Source of the DNA: Serratia proteamaculans_D
Lineage (GTDB): Bacteria; Pseudomonadota; Gammaproteobacteria; Enterobacterales; Enterobacteriaceae
Length of the DNA: 64,000 nucleotides
Strand: one strand, 5' to 3'
Assembly: GCF_049959315.1 (NCBI RefSeq)
Contig: NZ_CP188201.1
Shown in pieces: positions 55,514-64,000 of this stretch (its first letter is position 1; the number at the start of each line of letters is the position of its first letter). Below the pieces are notes generated by a model. The model was given only the letters and a program-made list of their open reading frames with translations. It was not told the origin of the DNA and ran no database searches. The position numbers and the translations under genes are program-made.

Positions 55514-55969
55514 TCACAACCCAAAAGTGTTTCCACTCTCGCGCTGCTACATTTGAGAGACTCTATGACAGGGTACTCCTTACTCCAGTACTTCTACGGA
55601 GGAGTAAGTTTCAGCTGTCATGTTTCAATTTTCAGCTTGTTCCAGATTGTTAAAGAGCAATATCTTAAACACGACTCGTTAGAGTCATCTTTAAGATGTT
55701 TTCGGCGCAGCAAGCACCGGTGATAATGTCTTTCACTCATTATCGGAATGGCGTCCCCAAGGGGATTCGAACCCCTGTTACAGCCGTGAAAGGGCAGTGT
55801 CCTAGGCCTCTAGACGATGGGGACACGAAAATCCGATTAAACTGAACGTCTTAATCGGTTCGTATCAGCATGAGTCAGAGACTCATTACATCAACAGGTA
55901 GCGCTTTTGCTCATTACTTTTCTATCAGACAATCTGTGTGAGCACTTCACGCGAATCAATATCATTAGG
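55514..55969 (-). other. 16S-23S spacer with tRNA-Glu and boxA
   Basis: The spacer contains one tRNA gene (tRNA-Glu). A boxA-like antitermination signal TTGCTCTTTAACAA (minus, 55647-55660) lies before the 23S gene. The remainder contains the processing stems for 16S and 23S (for example 55560-55640). No other gene. Confidence 0.85.
55749..55824 (-). tRNA. gltT: tRNA-Glu (anticodon TTC)
   Basis: 76 nt with CCA encoded. Acceptor GTCCCCA with TGGGGAC, anticodon loop CTTTCAC (anticodon TTC) and T-arm GGTTCGAAT-CC. It is the only tRNA in this spacer, which makes the operon the Glu type. The gene symbol is for the isoacceptor family only. Confidence 0.97.
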
Positions 55970-57513
<1,544 letters not shown>

Positions 57514-58020
57514 AAGCTTGATTTGCTTCAACTCGTGAAGCGATGCTCGAAAATTAACTTTCGTAATAATCAGACCGTTGACGAATCAACTGACTGACTT
57601 ATTGCTTGGTCACTCTTCAAGACTTGATATTTTTTCGAACCCGAAGGTTCTGGATATCGTCTTGTGGAGTGCCCACACAGATTGTCTGATAAATTGTTAA
57701 AGAGCAGTGAGTTAGCCGCCGTAGCTTGCTATCTCGAGGTGGCGTATATTACGCTTTTCACCCGAAGAGTCAAGCGTTTATTTCGCTTTTCTCTTTCCGA
57801 CTGGGCGACTTGGTTCTCGTTAGAGGAGTCGTTGTTCCCGGTCAGTGGAGGCGCATTATAGGGAGTTCTCAGAAGGCCGCAACCCCTAAATGCAAAAAAC
57901 TTTTCAAGCGCGGATTATTTCAACAAAGCGCTGCACAAGTCAGCGTTTTCGTCACTTTTTCCGGTAAACAGCCACAAAAGCTGGCGATCCGTAGAGTAAA
58001 ATAAGAGTAACAATGTCAGT
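57514..58020 (-). promoter_or_regulatory. rRNA operon promoters P1 and P2 with leader boxA
   Basis: P1: TTGCGG (57882-57877), 16 bp, TATAAT (57860-57855) with a GCGCC discriminator. P2: TTGACT (57773-57768), 16 bp, TAATAT (57751-57746). Leader boxA TGCTCTTTAACAA at 57706-57694. The AT-rich stretch just upstream of the P1 -35 (about 57885-57915) fits an UP element; Fis sites are expected beyond it but I cannot place them. No protein gene lies in this 500-bp region. Confidence 0.88.
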
Positions 58021-58034
58021 AAGGACTCGCAGCC

Positions 58035-58724
58035 ATGCAATTTAATGCTCAACAACAGGCCGCCCAGCGCAATCTTTCTTATCTACTCGCAGAAAAACTC
58101 GGCCAACAAATTCTGGCAGGCGATTATCAGGCTGGCAGCATCCTGCCCGGGGAGATGGAACTGGGCGAACAATTCGGGGTTAGCCGCACAGCGGTACGCG
58201 AAGCCGTGAAGATGCTGGCCGCCAAAGGTATGCTGTTACCCCGGCCACGCATTGGGACCCGGGTAATGCCACAAAGCCAGTGGAACTTTCTCGATCAGGA
58301 TTTGCTGACCTGGTGGATGACCAAGGAAAACTTCGATCAGGTCATGCAGCACTTCCTTATATTGCGTACCTCGCTGGAACCTCAGGCCTGCTCACTGGCG
58401 GCGGCCAATGCCAGCCATAAACAGACCACACGACTGGCTGAACTGATGGCGGAAATGCGCGCCCTGCATATCCAGTTCGACCGGGAGCACTGGATCCAGG
58501 TGGATACCCAATTCCACCAGCTGATCTATGAAGCCAGCGGCAACCCATTTCTGACCTCATTTGCCAATCTGTTCAGTTCGGTATATCAAAGTTACTTCCG
58601 CGCCATCACCGGCAACGAAGTGATTAAGCTCCAGCACCATCAGGCCATCGTCGATGCGATACTCGCCGGTGACAGCGCAGCGGCATTAACCGCCTGCCAG
58701 ATTTTGCTCAGAGAGAAAGACTAA
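58035..58724 (+). CDS. yieP: GntR/FadR-family regulator YieP
   Basis: 229 residues: N-terminal GntR winged helix (LGQQILAGDYQAGSILPGEMELGEQFGVSRTAVREAVKMLAAKGMLLPRPRIGTRV) and C-terminal all-helical FCD domain with metal-ligand histidines (DTQFHQLIYEASGN). Adjacent to hsrA and the rRNA operon as in E. coli. Ligand unknown. Confidence 0.93.
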   Translation: MQFNAQQQAAQRNLSYLLAEKLGQQILAGDYQAGSILPGEMELGEQFGVSRTAVREAVKMLAAKGMLLPRPRIGTRVMPQSQWNFLDQDLLTWWMTKENFDQVMQHFLILRTSLEPQACSLAAANASHKQTTRLAELMAEMRALHIQFDREHWIQVDTQFHQLIYEASGNPFLTSFANLFSSVYQSYFRAITGNEVIKLQHHQAIVDAILAGDSAAALTACQILLREKD

Positions 58725-58788
58725 CGCCCCCTGCTTATATATAGAAGAAGATGAAAGGGACGAAGACGACAGTTAACCGGGACTCACA

Positions 58789-60204
58789 ATGACTAAATCC
58801 GCGCGCAGTATGGCAGGGCTACCCTGGATCGCCGCCATGGCGTTCTTTATGCAGGCACTGGACGCCACCATCCTCAATACGGCATTGCCGGCGATAGCTC
58901 AAAGTCTTGAGCGCTCGCCGTTGGCGATGCAGTCGGCGGTGATCAGCTATACCCTGACGGTAGCGATGCTGATCCCGGTCAGCGGCTGGCTGGCGGATCG
59001 CTTCGGTACCCGCCGGGTGTTTATCGTCGCGGTTTCTCTGTTTACTCTCGGTTCGCTGCTGTGTGCGCTTTCTCCGACGTTAAGCCTGTTGGTAACGTCT
59101 CGAGTCATTCAAGGGGTCGGCGGAGCGATGATGATGCCGGTGGCGCGCCTGGCTCTGCTGCGCGCCTACCCACGCAGCGAACTGTTGCCAGTGCTGAACT
59201 TCGTAACCATGCCGGGGCTGGTTGGGCCAATCATGGGGCCGATGCTGGGCGGCTGGCTGGTGACCTACGCCACCTGGCACTGGATATTCCTTATCAATAT
59301 CCCGATTGGCCTGCTCGGCATCTTCTATGCGCGTAAATATATGCCGGACTTTACCACCCCCAAACGGCGCTTCGACTTTATGGGCTTTATGCTGTTTGGG
59401 CTGAGTCTGGTACTGGTTTCCACCGGGCTTGAGCTATTTGGCGAGCAGGTACTGGCCAGCTATATCTCGCTGGGTATTTTACTCAGTGGGGTCGTGATGC
59501 TGTTCGGCTATATCGTCCATGCTCGCAGGCACCCTCAACCGCTGATTGGCCTGGACCTGTTCCAGACGCGAACCTTCTCGGTGGGGATTGCCGGTAACGT
59601 AGCCTCACGGCTGGGGACCGGCTGCGTGCCGTTCCTGATGCCACTGATGTTGCAGGTGGGTTTCGGTTACTCGGCGATCATTGCCGGTTGCATGATGGCG
59701 CCGACGGCGGTCGGCTCATTGATGGCGAAATCCACCGTCACTCAGGTGCTGCGCTGGTTCGGCTATCGTAAAACTCTGGTGGGCATCACCATGATTATCG
59801 GCGTGCTGATTGCCCAGTTCGCGCTGCAAAGCCCGGGGATGCCGCTGTGGCTGATGATCCTGCCGTTGTTCGTGCTGGGGATGGCGATGTCTACGCAATT
59901 CACCGCCATGAATACCATCAGCCTGGCAGATTTGAATGACGCCAATGCCAGCTCCGGCAACAGCGTGCTGGCAGTGACTCAACAACTTTCCATCAGCTTC
60001 GGGGTGGCGATCAGCGCGGCGGTGCTGCGTTTCTATCAAACCATGTCACCGGGGACCATGGTCGATCACTTCCACTACACCTTTATTACCATGGGGATTG
60101 TCACCGTGGCGTCGGCGTTTGTGTTTATGCTGCTGAGAAGAAAGGACGGCCGTAACCTGATCAGTGGCCAGGACCCGAAAAAACCGGTTAAAACTGCAGG
60201 CTAA
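58789..60204 (+). CDS. hsrA: MFS transporter HsrA (YieO), DHA2 type
   Basis: 471 residues with about 14 hydrophobic segments; motif A WLADRFGTRRVF and motif C MPGLVGPIMGPMLGG. Close to E. coli HsrA in the same position between rbsR and yieP. Probable multidrug-type exporter; substrate unknown. Its stop overlaps the convergent rbsR stop by two bases. Confidence 0.92.
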   Translation: MTKSARSMAGLPWIAAMAFFMQALDATILNTALPAIAQSLERSPLAMQSAVISYTLTVAMLIPVSGWLADRFGTRRVFIVAVSLFTLGSLLCALSPTLSLLVTSRVIQGVGGAMMMPVARLALLRAYPRSELLPVLNFVTMPGLVGPIMGPMLGGWLVTYATWHWIFLINIPIGLLGIFYARKYMPDFTTPKRRFDFMGFMLFGLSLVLVSTGLELFGEQVLASYISLGILLSGVVMLFGYIVHARRHPQPLIGLDLFQTRTFSVGIAGNVASRLGTGCVPFLMPLMLQVGFGYSAIIAGCMMAPTAVGSLMAKSTVTQVLRWFGYRKTLVGITMIIGVLIAQFALQSPGMPLWLMILPLFVLGMAMSTQFTAMNTISLADLNDANASSGNSVLAVTQQLSISFGVAISAAVLRFYQTMSPGTMVDHFHYTFITMGIVTVASAFVFMLLRRKDGRNLISGQDPKKPVKTAG

Positions 60205-61202
60205 CGGTAACCGACCGAAGCACGCTCCACCAGCTCAGGGGTCAACACCAGAACCTGGGCTTCACGTTCCGGGTTCTGCAGGCGGTTAATCAGCGTATCA
60301 ATCGCCAATTCCCCCAGTGAATCTTTCGGTTGGTGAATGGTGCTTAACGGTGGCGCCAGATATTTGGCCAGTTCTATATCATCGTAGCCCATCACCGCCA
60401 TATCCTGCGGCACCGACAAGCCGGCCTGATAAAGCGCCTGATAGGCACCTACGGCTACCGCATCGTTACCGGCGAATACCGCATGCGGGGGTTCAGCCAG
60501 TGCCAGCAGTTGCTTCATGGCATCCACGCCGCCTTCAAATTCAAAATCGCAGTGCACTTCGTACCCCGGCAAGACGGCCAACCCGGCGCGCTGCATGGCT
60601 CGACGGTAGCCCTCCAACCGATGGCGGGCGGTAGTTTTATCCTGTGGGCCGGCGATGCAGGCAATCTTGCGATATCCACGGGCGATCAGGTGATCGGTCG
60701 CCATCTCACCACCCAGCAGCGAGTTATCCTGAATGATATCGTTGGCCCCTTCGAACGGCGCCCAATCCATCATGACTATCGGCAACGAAGGATAGCGGCT
60801 CAGCGCGTCCTGCGATGGCCGATGATTTTCGGTACACATCAACAGCAAGCCATCGACGCGCTTTTGCAGCAGCGTCTCCATGTTGCGATTCATGCGTGCG
60901 GCATCTTCTTCGGTATTGCACAGGATCAGGCTGTAACCACGCTCATAGCAACTGCGCTCAACGCCACGCACAACTTCGGCATAAAACGGGTTATTGCTGG
61001 AGGTCACCAGCATGCCAATGGTGCGCGTCTGGTTCAGTTTGAGGCTACGCGCCAGTGCAGAAGGCGCATAGTTCAGTTGTTCAACGGCCGCCATGACTTT
61101 GGCCCGCACGCTGTCGCTGACAAAGCGATTGTCATTAATGACGTGCGAGACCGTCGAGGTTGAAACGCCCGCCAGGCGGGCGACGTCTTTCATGGTGGCC
61201 AA
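60201..61202 (-). CDS. rbsR: Ribose operon repressor RbsR
   Basis: 333-residue LacI-family repressor. N-terminal HTH MATMKDVARLAGVSTSTVSHVINDNRFVSDSVRAKV and hinge helix NYAPSALARSLK, then the periplasmic-binding-like ribose-sensing core. It blocks the rbs promoter (outside the window) unless ribose binds. It starts 5 bp after the rbsK stop. Confidence 0.97.
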   Translation of the reverse strand: MATMKDVARLAGVSTSTVSHVINDNRFVSDSVRAKVMAAVEQLNYAPSALARSLKLNQTRTIGMLVTSSNNPFYAEVVRGVERSCYERGYSLILCNTEEDAARMNRNMETLLQKRVDGLLLMCTENHRPSQDALSRYPSLPIVMMDWAPFEGANDIIQDNSLLGGEMATDHLIARGYRKIACIAGPQDKTTARHRLEGYRRAMQRAGLAVLPGYEVHCDFEFEGGVDAMKQLLALAEPPHAVFAGNDAVAVGAYQALYQAGLSVPQDMAVMGYDDIELAKYLAPPLSTIHQPKDSLGELAIDTLINRLQNPEREAQVLVLTPELVERASVGYR

Positions 61203-61207
61203 GGGGA

Positions 61208-62134
61208 TTACTCCTGCTGCTGCAAGAAGGTGTCGATCTCTTCGCGCCAGGGTACGGAAGGCTGCGCGCCAGGACGGGTCACCGCAATGGCCGCCGCCGC
61301 ATGGGCAAAGCGCACGGCATCTGCCATCACTTTACCTTCCAGCAGCGCAGTGACCAGCGCCCCGTTGAAAGTATCGCCGGCGGCGATGGTGTCTACCGCT
61401 TTAACCCTGAAGCCAGGCACCAGCTTACCCTTGCCGTTCTCGCTCAGCCAAACGCCACGGCTGCCAAGGGTGATGATCACCGTGGCAATGCCTTTATCAT
61501 GCAAAGCCTGTGCGGCACGCGCGGCGTCATCATCATTATTGACCGCAATACCGGTCAGGCGCTGGGCTTCGGTTTCGTTTGGCGTAATCATATCGATCAT
61601 TGCCAATAATTCGTCCGGCAGTTCACGGGCCGGCGCAGGATTGAGGATCACCTGAGTCTGATGTTGTTTCGCCAGGCCGGCAGCGGCGATAACCGTCTCC
61701 AGCGGCGACTCGAGCTGCATTAACAGCGCGTCGGCATCGATCACTTTTTGCTGATAGCGAGCCAGATAATCGGGAGTCACTGCGGCATTGGCGCCGGCAT
61801 CAATGCCGATCACGTTCTCGCCTTCAGCATTGACAAAAATCAGCGCGACGCCGGTAGTGTTTTCGGCAATCGCCTCTATTGGTTGGGTATCAATGCGATC
61901 GGTCGCCAGCTGCTGACGAATGCGTTCGCCGATGTCATCAGCGCCCACGCAGGCGATAAAAGCGATATCCGCGCCGCTGCGCCCTGCCGCCACCGCCTGG
62001 TTGGCGCCTTTGCCGCCAAACGCCACTTTATACTGCTTCCCGATCACCGTTTCGCCCGGTTGGGGAAACTGCTCAATATTAAGGATATGGTCGGCATTGA
62101 TACTGCCCAGAACCACCAGCTTACCTGTTGCCAT
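61208..62134 (-). CDS. rbsK: Ribokinase
   Basis: 308-residue PfkB-family kinase that phosphorylates ribose at O5. Signature 1 GGKGANQAVAAGRSGA and signature 2 AVDTIAAGDTFNGAL with catalytic Asp are present. The start ATG at 62134 (MATGKLVVLGSINADHILN) is preferred to one at 62164 by comparison with E. coli RbsK. Confidence 0.97.
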   Translation of the reverse strand: MATGKLVVLGSINADHILNIEQFPQPGETVIGKQYKVAFGGKGANQAVAAGRSGADIAFIACVGADDIGERIRQQLATDRIDTQPIEAIAENTTGVALIFVNAEGENVIGIDAGANAAVTPDYLARYQQKVIDADALLMQLESPLETVIAAAGLAKQHQTQVILNPAPARELPDELLAMIDMITPNETEAQRLTGIAVNNDDDAARAAQALHDKGIATVIITLGSRGVWLSENGKGKLVPGFRVKAVDTIAAGDTFNGALVTALLEGKVMADAVRFAHAAAAIAVTRPGAQPSVPWREEIDTFLQQQE

Positions 62135-62201
62135 CGCATTGATTCCTGAATTGCGCGCCATCATAAACGCCCCGTTTTGATGGCGCTGGTGCTACAGAGT
62201 G

Positions 62202-63092
62202 TTATTTGGTGACCAGCTTGAGATCAACCGGGATAGTGGCCGGCACTTTTTCGCCTTTCAACACTTTATCCGCCGTTTCAACACCAATCACGCCGATCTG
62301 ATCCGGGCGCTGTGCCACGGTCGCTGCCAGTTTGCCGCCTTCAACCGCTTTCACGCCGTCAGCGGTGCCGTCGAAGCCTACCACGACCACGTCGGTTTTA
62401 CCGGCGGTTTGCAGCGCACGCAGTGCACCCAGCGCCATTTCATCGTTCTGGGCAAACACCGCCTGCACGTCCGGATGAGCGGTCAGCAGGTTCTGCATCA
62501 CGTTCAGGCCTTTGGTACGGTCAAAATCTGCCGGCTGGCTGGCCAGCAGTTTGAATTTGTTCTGATCCAGCGACTGTTTGAAGCCTTCGCCACGTTCACG
62601 GGCAGCGGAGGTACCGGCGATACCTTCCAGTTGGATCACTTTAGCGTCTGCGCCCACTTTTTTAGCGATAAAGTCACCGGCCATTTTACCGCCGACGCGG
62701 TTATCCGAAGCGATGTGGCTGACTACTTCACCTTTGCTTGCCACACGGTCCAGGGTGATAACCGGGATCTTGGCCTGGTTGGCCATCTTGATGGCGTTGC
62801 CGACCGCATCAGAATCGGTTGGGTTAATCAGCAGTAACTTGGGTGCCTGCACCATCAGGTCCTGTACGTTCGCCAGTTCTTTCGCCGGGTTGTTTTGCGA
62901 GTCCAGCACCACCAGGTTGTAACCCAGCTTATTGGCTTCCTGCTGTGCGCCCTCTTTCATTGAGACAAAGAACGGGTTATTCAGGGTAGAAACCACCAGC
63001 GCGATGGTGTCTTTAGCCAACGCGTTAGCACTCAGGGTGGCGCTCAGCGCGAAGGCTGAAGCCAGAATTGCCAGTTTTTTCATTTTCATCAT
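62202..63092 (-). CDS. rbsB: Ribose ABC transporter periplasmic binding protein
   Basis: 296 residues. Signal peptide MMKMKKLAILASAFALSATLSANALA, then mature KDTIALVVSTLNNPFFV. Ribose-contact stretches are conserved (SDNRVGG, GIAGTSAARERGEGF, FAQNDEMALGAL). It delivers ribose to RbsAC and to chemoreceptors. Two bases of AGGA spacing support ATG 63092. Confidence 0.97.
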   Translation of the reverse strand: MMKMKKLAILASAFALSATLSANALAKDTIALVVSTLNNPFFVSMKEGAQQEANKLGYNLVVLDSQNNPAKELANVQDLMVQAPKLLLINPTDSDAVGNAIKMANQAKIPVITLDRVASKGEVVSHIASDNRVGGKMAGDFIAKKVGADAKVIQLEGIAGTSAARERGEGFKQSLDQNKFKLLASQPADFDRTKGLNVMQNLLTAHPDVQAVFAQNDEMALGALRALQTAGKTDVVVVGFDGTADGVKAVEGGKLAATVAQRPDQIGVIGVETADKVLKGEKVPATIPVDLKLVTK

Positions 63093-63113
63093 CGTGATTC
63101 CTGTAGGGGGAGG

Positions 63114-64000
63114 TTATTTGTTGCTTTTGTTCTCTACCAGAACCGCCAGCAGTATCACCACTGCCTTCACGATCATTTGGTAGTACGAAGAAACACCCAG
63201 TAAATTCAGGCCGTTGTTCAAGAAGCCAAGGATCAGCGCCCCGATCAAGGTACCAACAATGCGGCCCTTGCCACCGGCCAGGCTGGTACCACCCAGCACC
63301 ACTGCGGCAATGGCGTCCAACTCATAGCCGGTACCGGCGGTTGGCTGCGCGGAAGACAGGCGCGCGACTTCAATCACCCCCGCCAGTGCCGCCAGCAGTC
63401 CACAAAGCGAATAAACGATAATCTTCACTTTATCGACGCTGATGCCGGACAGTCGGGTCGCCGCTTCGTTACCGCCCAGTGCATAAATATAACGGCCCAG
63501 ACGGGTATGGTGCAGCATGTACCAGGCGGCGATAAACACGATCGCCATGATCCAGATTGGGGTAGGAACGCCCAGAGGACGGCCGATGCCGAACCAGCCG
63601 AAGGTATCGGCCACGTCGGTAAAGCCGGTATTCACCGGACTGCCGTTGGTGTACACCATGGTGACACCGCGCAACAGCAGCATCATCACCAAAGTAGCGA
63701 TAAACGCCTGCACCTTGCCTTTGGCTACGATCACCCCGGTACAGGCGCCGACTGCCGCCCCTAATGCCAGAGCAGCCGCCACGGCTACCACCGCGTTAAT
63801 TTCGAAACCGACGATCGATGCCGCCACCGCGCCGGTCAGCGCCAGCAGCGATCCCACCGACAAATCGATGCCGGAAGTGAGGATCACCAGCGTCATCCCC
63901 ACCGCCATAATGGCGTTCACCGAGGTTTGCTGCAGAATATTGAACAGGTTGTTTACGGTGAAGAAATTCGGGCTCATTGAAGAGACCACGGCGATCAGCA
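63114..64000 (-). CDS. rbsC: Ribose ABC transporter permease, cut by the window end
   Basis: Inner-membrane permease of the ribose importer. 295 codons are within the window, from ...VVSSMSPNFFTVNNLFNILQQ to ENKSNK; about 25-30 N-terminal residues lie beyond 64000, so the internal ATG at 63989 is not the start. Conserved features are the GMTLVILTSGIDLSVGSLLALTG block and the EAA-like loop GGNEAATRLSGIS. Upstream rbsA and rbsD are expected outside the window. Confidence 0.96.
   Translation of the reverse strand, partial: LIAVVSSMSPNFFTVNNLFNILQQTSVNAIMAVGMTLVILTSGIDLSVGSLLALTGAVAASIVGFEINAVVAVAAALALGAAVGACTGVIVAKGKVQAFIATLVMMLLLRGVTMVYTNGSPVNTGFTDVADTFGWFGIGRPLGVPTPIWIMAIVFIAAWYMLHHTRLGRYIYALGGNEAATRLSGISVDKVKIIVYSLCGLLAALAGVIEVARLSSAQPTAGTGYELDAIAAVVLGGTSLAGGKGRIVGTLIGALILGFLNNGLNLLGVSSYYQMIVKAVVILLAVLVENKSNK

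Overview
The window is chromosomal DNA of an enterobacterium, most likely a Serratia. The backbone is GC-rich and carries the E. coli K-12 gene neighbourhoods yicC/gmk-rpoZ-spoT-trmH-recG-gltS-xanP-yicH, typA-glnALG-hemN-yihI-csrC-yihA-spf-polA-dsbA-mobAB and rbs-hsrA-yieP-rrn, with protein products very close to the E. coli ones. The Serratia assignment is an inference from gene order and protein similarity, not a search result.

Positions 797-12576 hold an integrated P4-like satellite (phage-inducible island) in the 3' end of yicC. It is bounded by a 22-bp direct repeat that restores the yicC stop codon. From left to right it has a tyrosine integrase (987-2213), an unrecognised AT-rich gene, an AlpA regulator, a short ribbon-helix-helix-like repressor with palindromic operators, four small P4-type genes, and a large zinc-finger/Toprim/DUF927 primase-helicase. 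Then come an iteron array (candidate replication origin), a TTGT-N12-ACAA box typical of Ogr/Delta late promoters, a Psu-like gene, an Ogr/Delta activator and a P2-like cos site. It has no capsid, tail, terminase or lysis genes, so it must depend on a P2-like helper.

The most interesting part is the AT-rich cargo between cos and the right attachment site (9354-12450). It is a complete retron of the Ec86/Eco1 kind: a nucleoside-deoxyribosyltransferase-like effector with a C-terminal winged helix, an msr-msd RNA gene with a1/a2 repeats and a 22-bp msd hairpin, and a reverse transcriptase. A fourth gene follows the RT after 18 bp in the same direction and encodes a SIR2-like protein with intact NAD-site motifs. 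An Eco1-type retron with a SIR2-like gene in the same apparent operon is the best candidate here for an undescribed two-effector defence system.

Right of the island come an unknown small gene, a NupC-type nucleoside transporter, a DUF3574 lipoprotein, yicG, a LysR/MFS divergent pair, ligB, then gmk-rpoZ-spoT-trmH-recG (nucleotide and stringent-response operon), gltS, xanP, yicH, yiiD, dtd, yihY, yihX and typA. Next is the nitrogen-control operon glnA-glnL-glnG with its sigma-54/NtrC promoter, then yshB, hemN, a small membrane-protein gene, yihI, the CsrC regulatory RNA, yihA (EngB), Spot 42 RNA, polA, yihG, srkA-dsbA, yihD and mobA-mobB.

A complete rRNA operon (16S - tRNA-Glu - 23S - 5S, minus strand, 52387-57513) follows with its P1/P2 promoters. 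Its left neighbour (mobB) is that of E. coli rrnA and its right neighbour (yieP) that of rrnC, pointing to an old rearrangement between rRNA operons. The window ends with yieP, hsrA and the ribose operon rbsC(partial)-rbsB-rbsK-rbsR.
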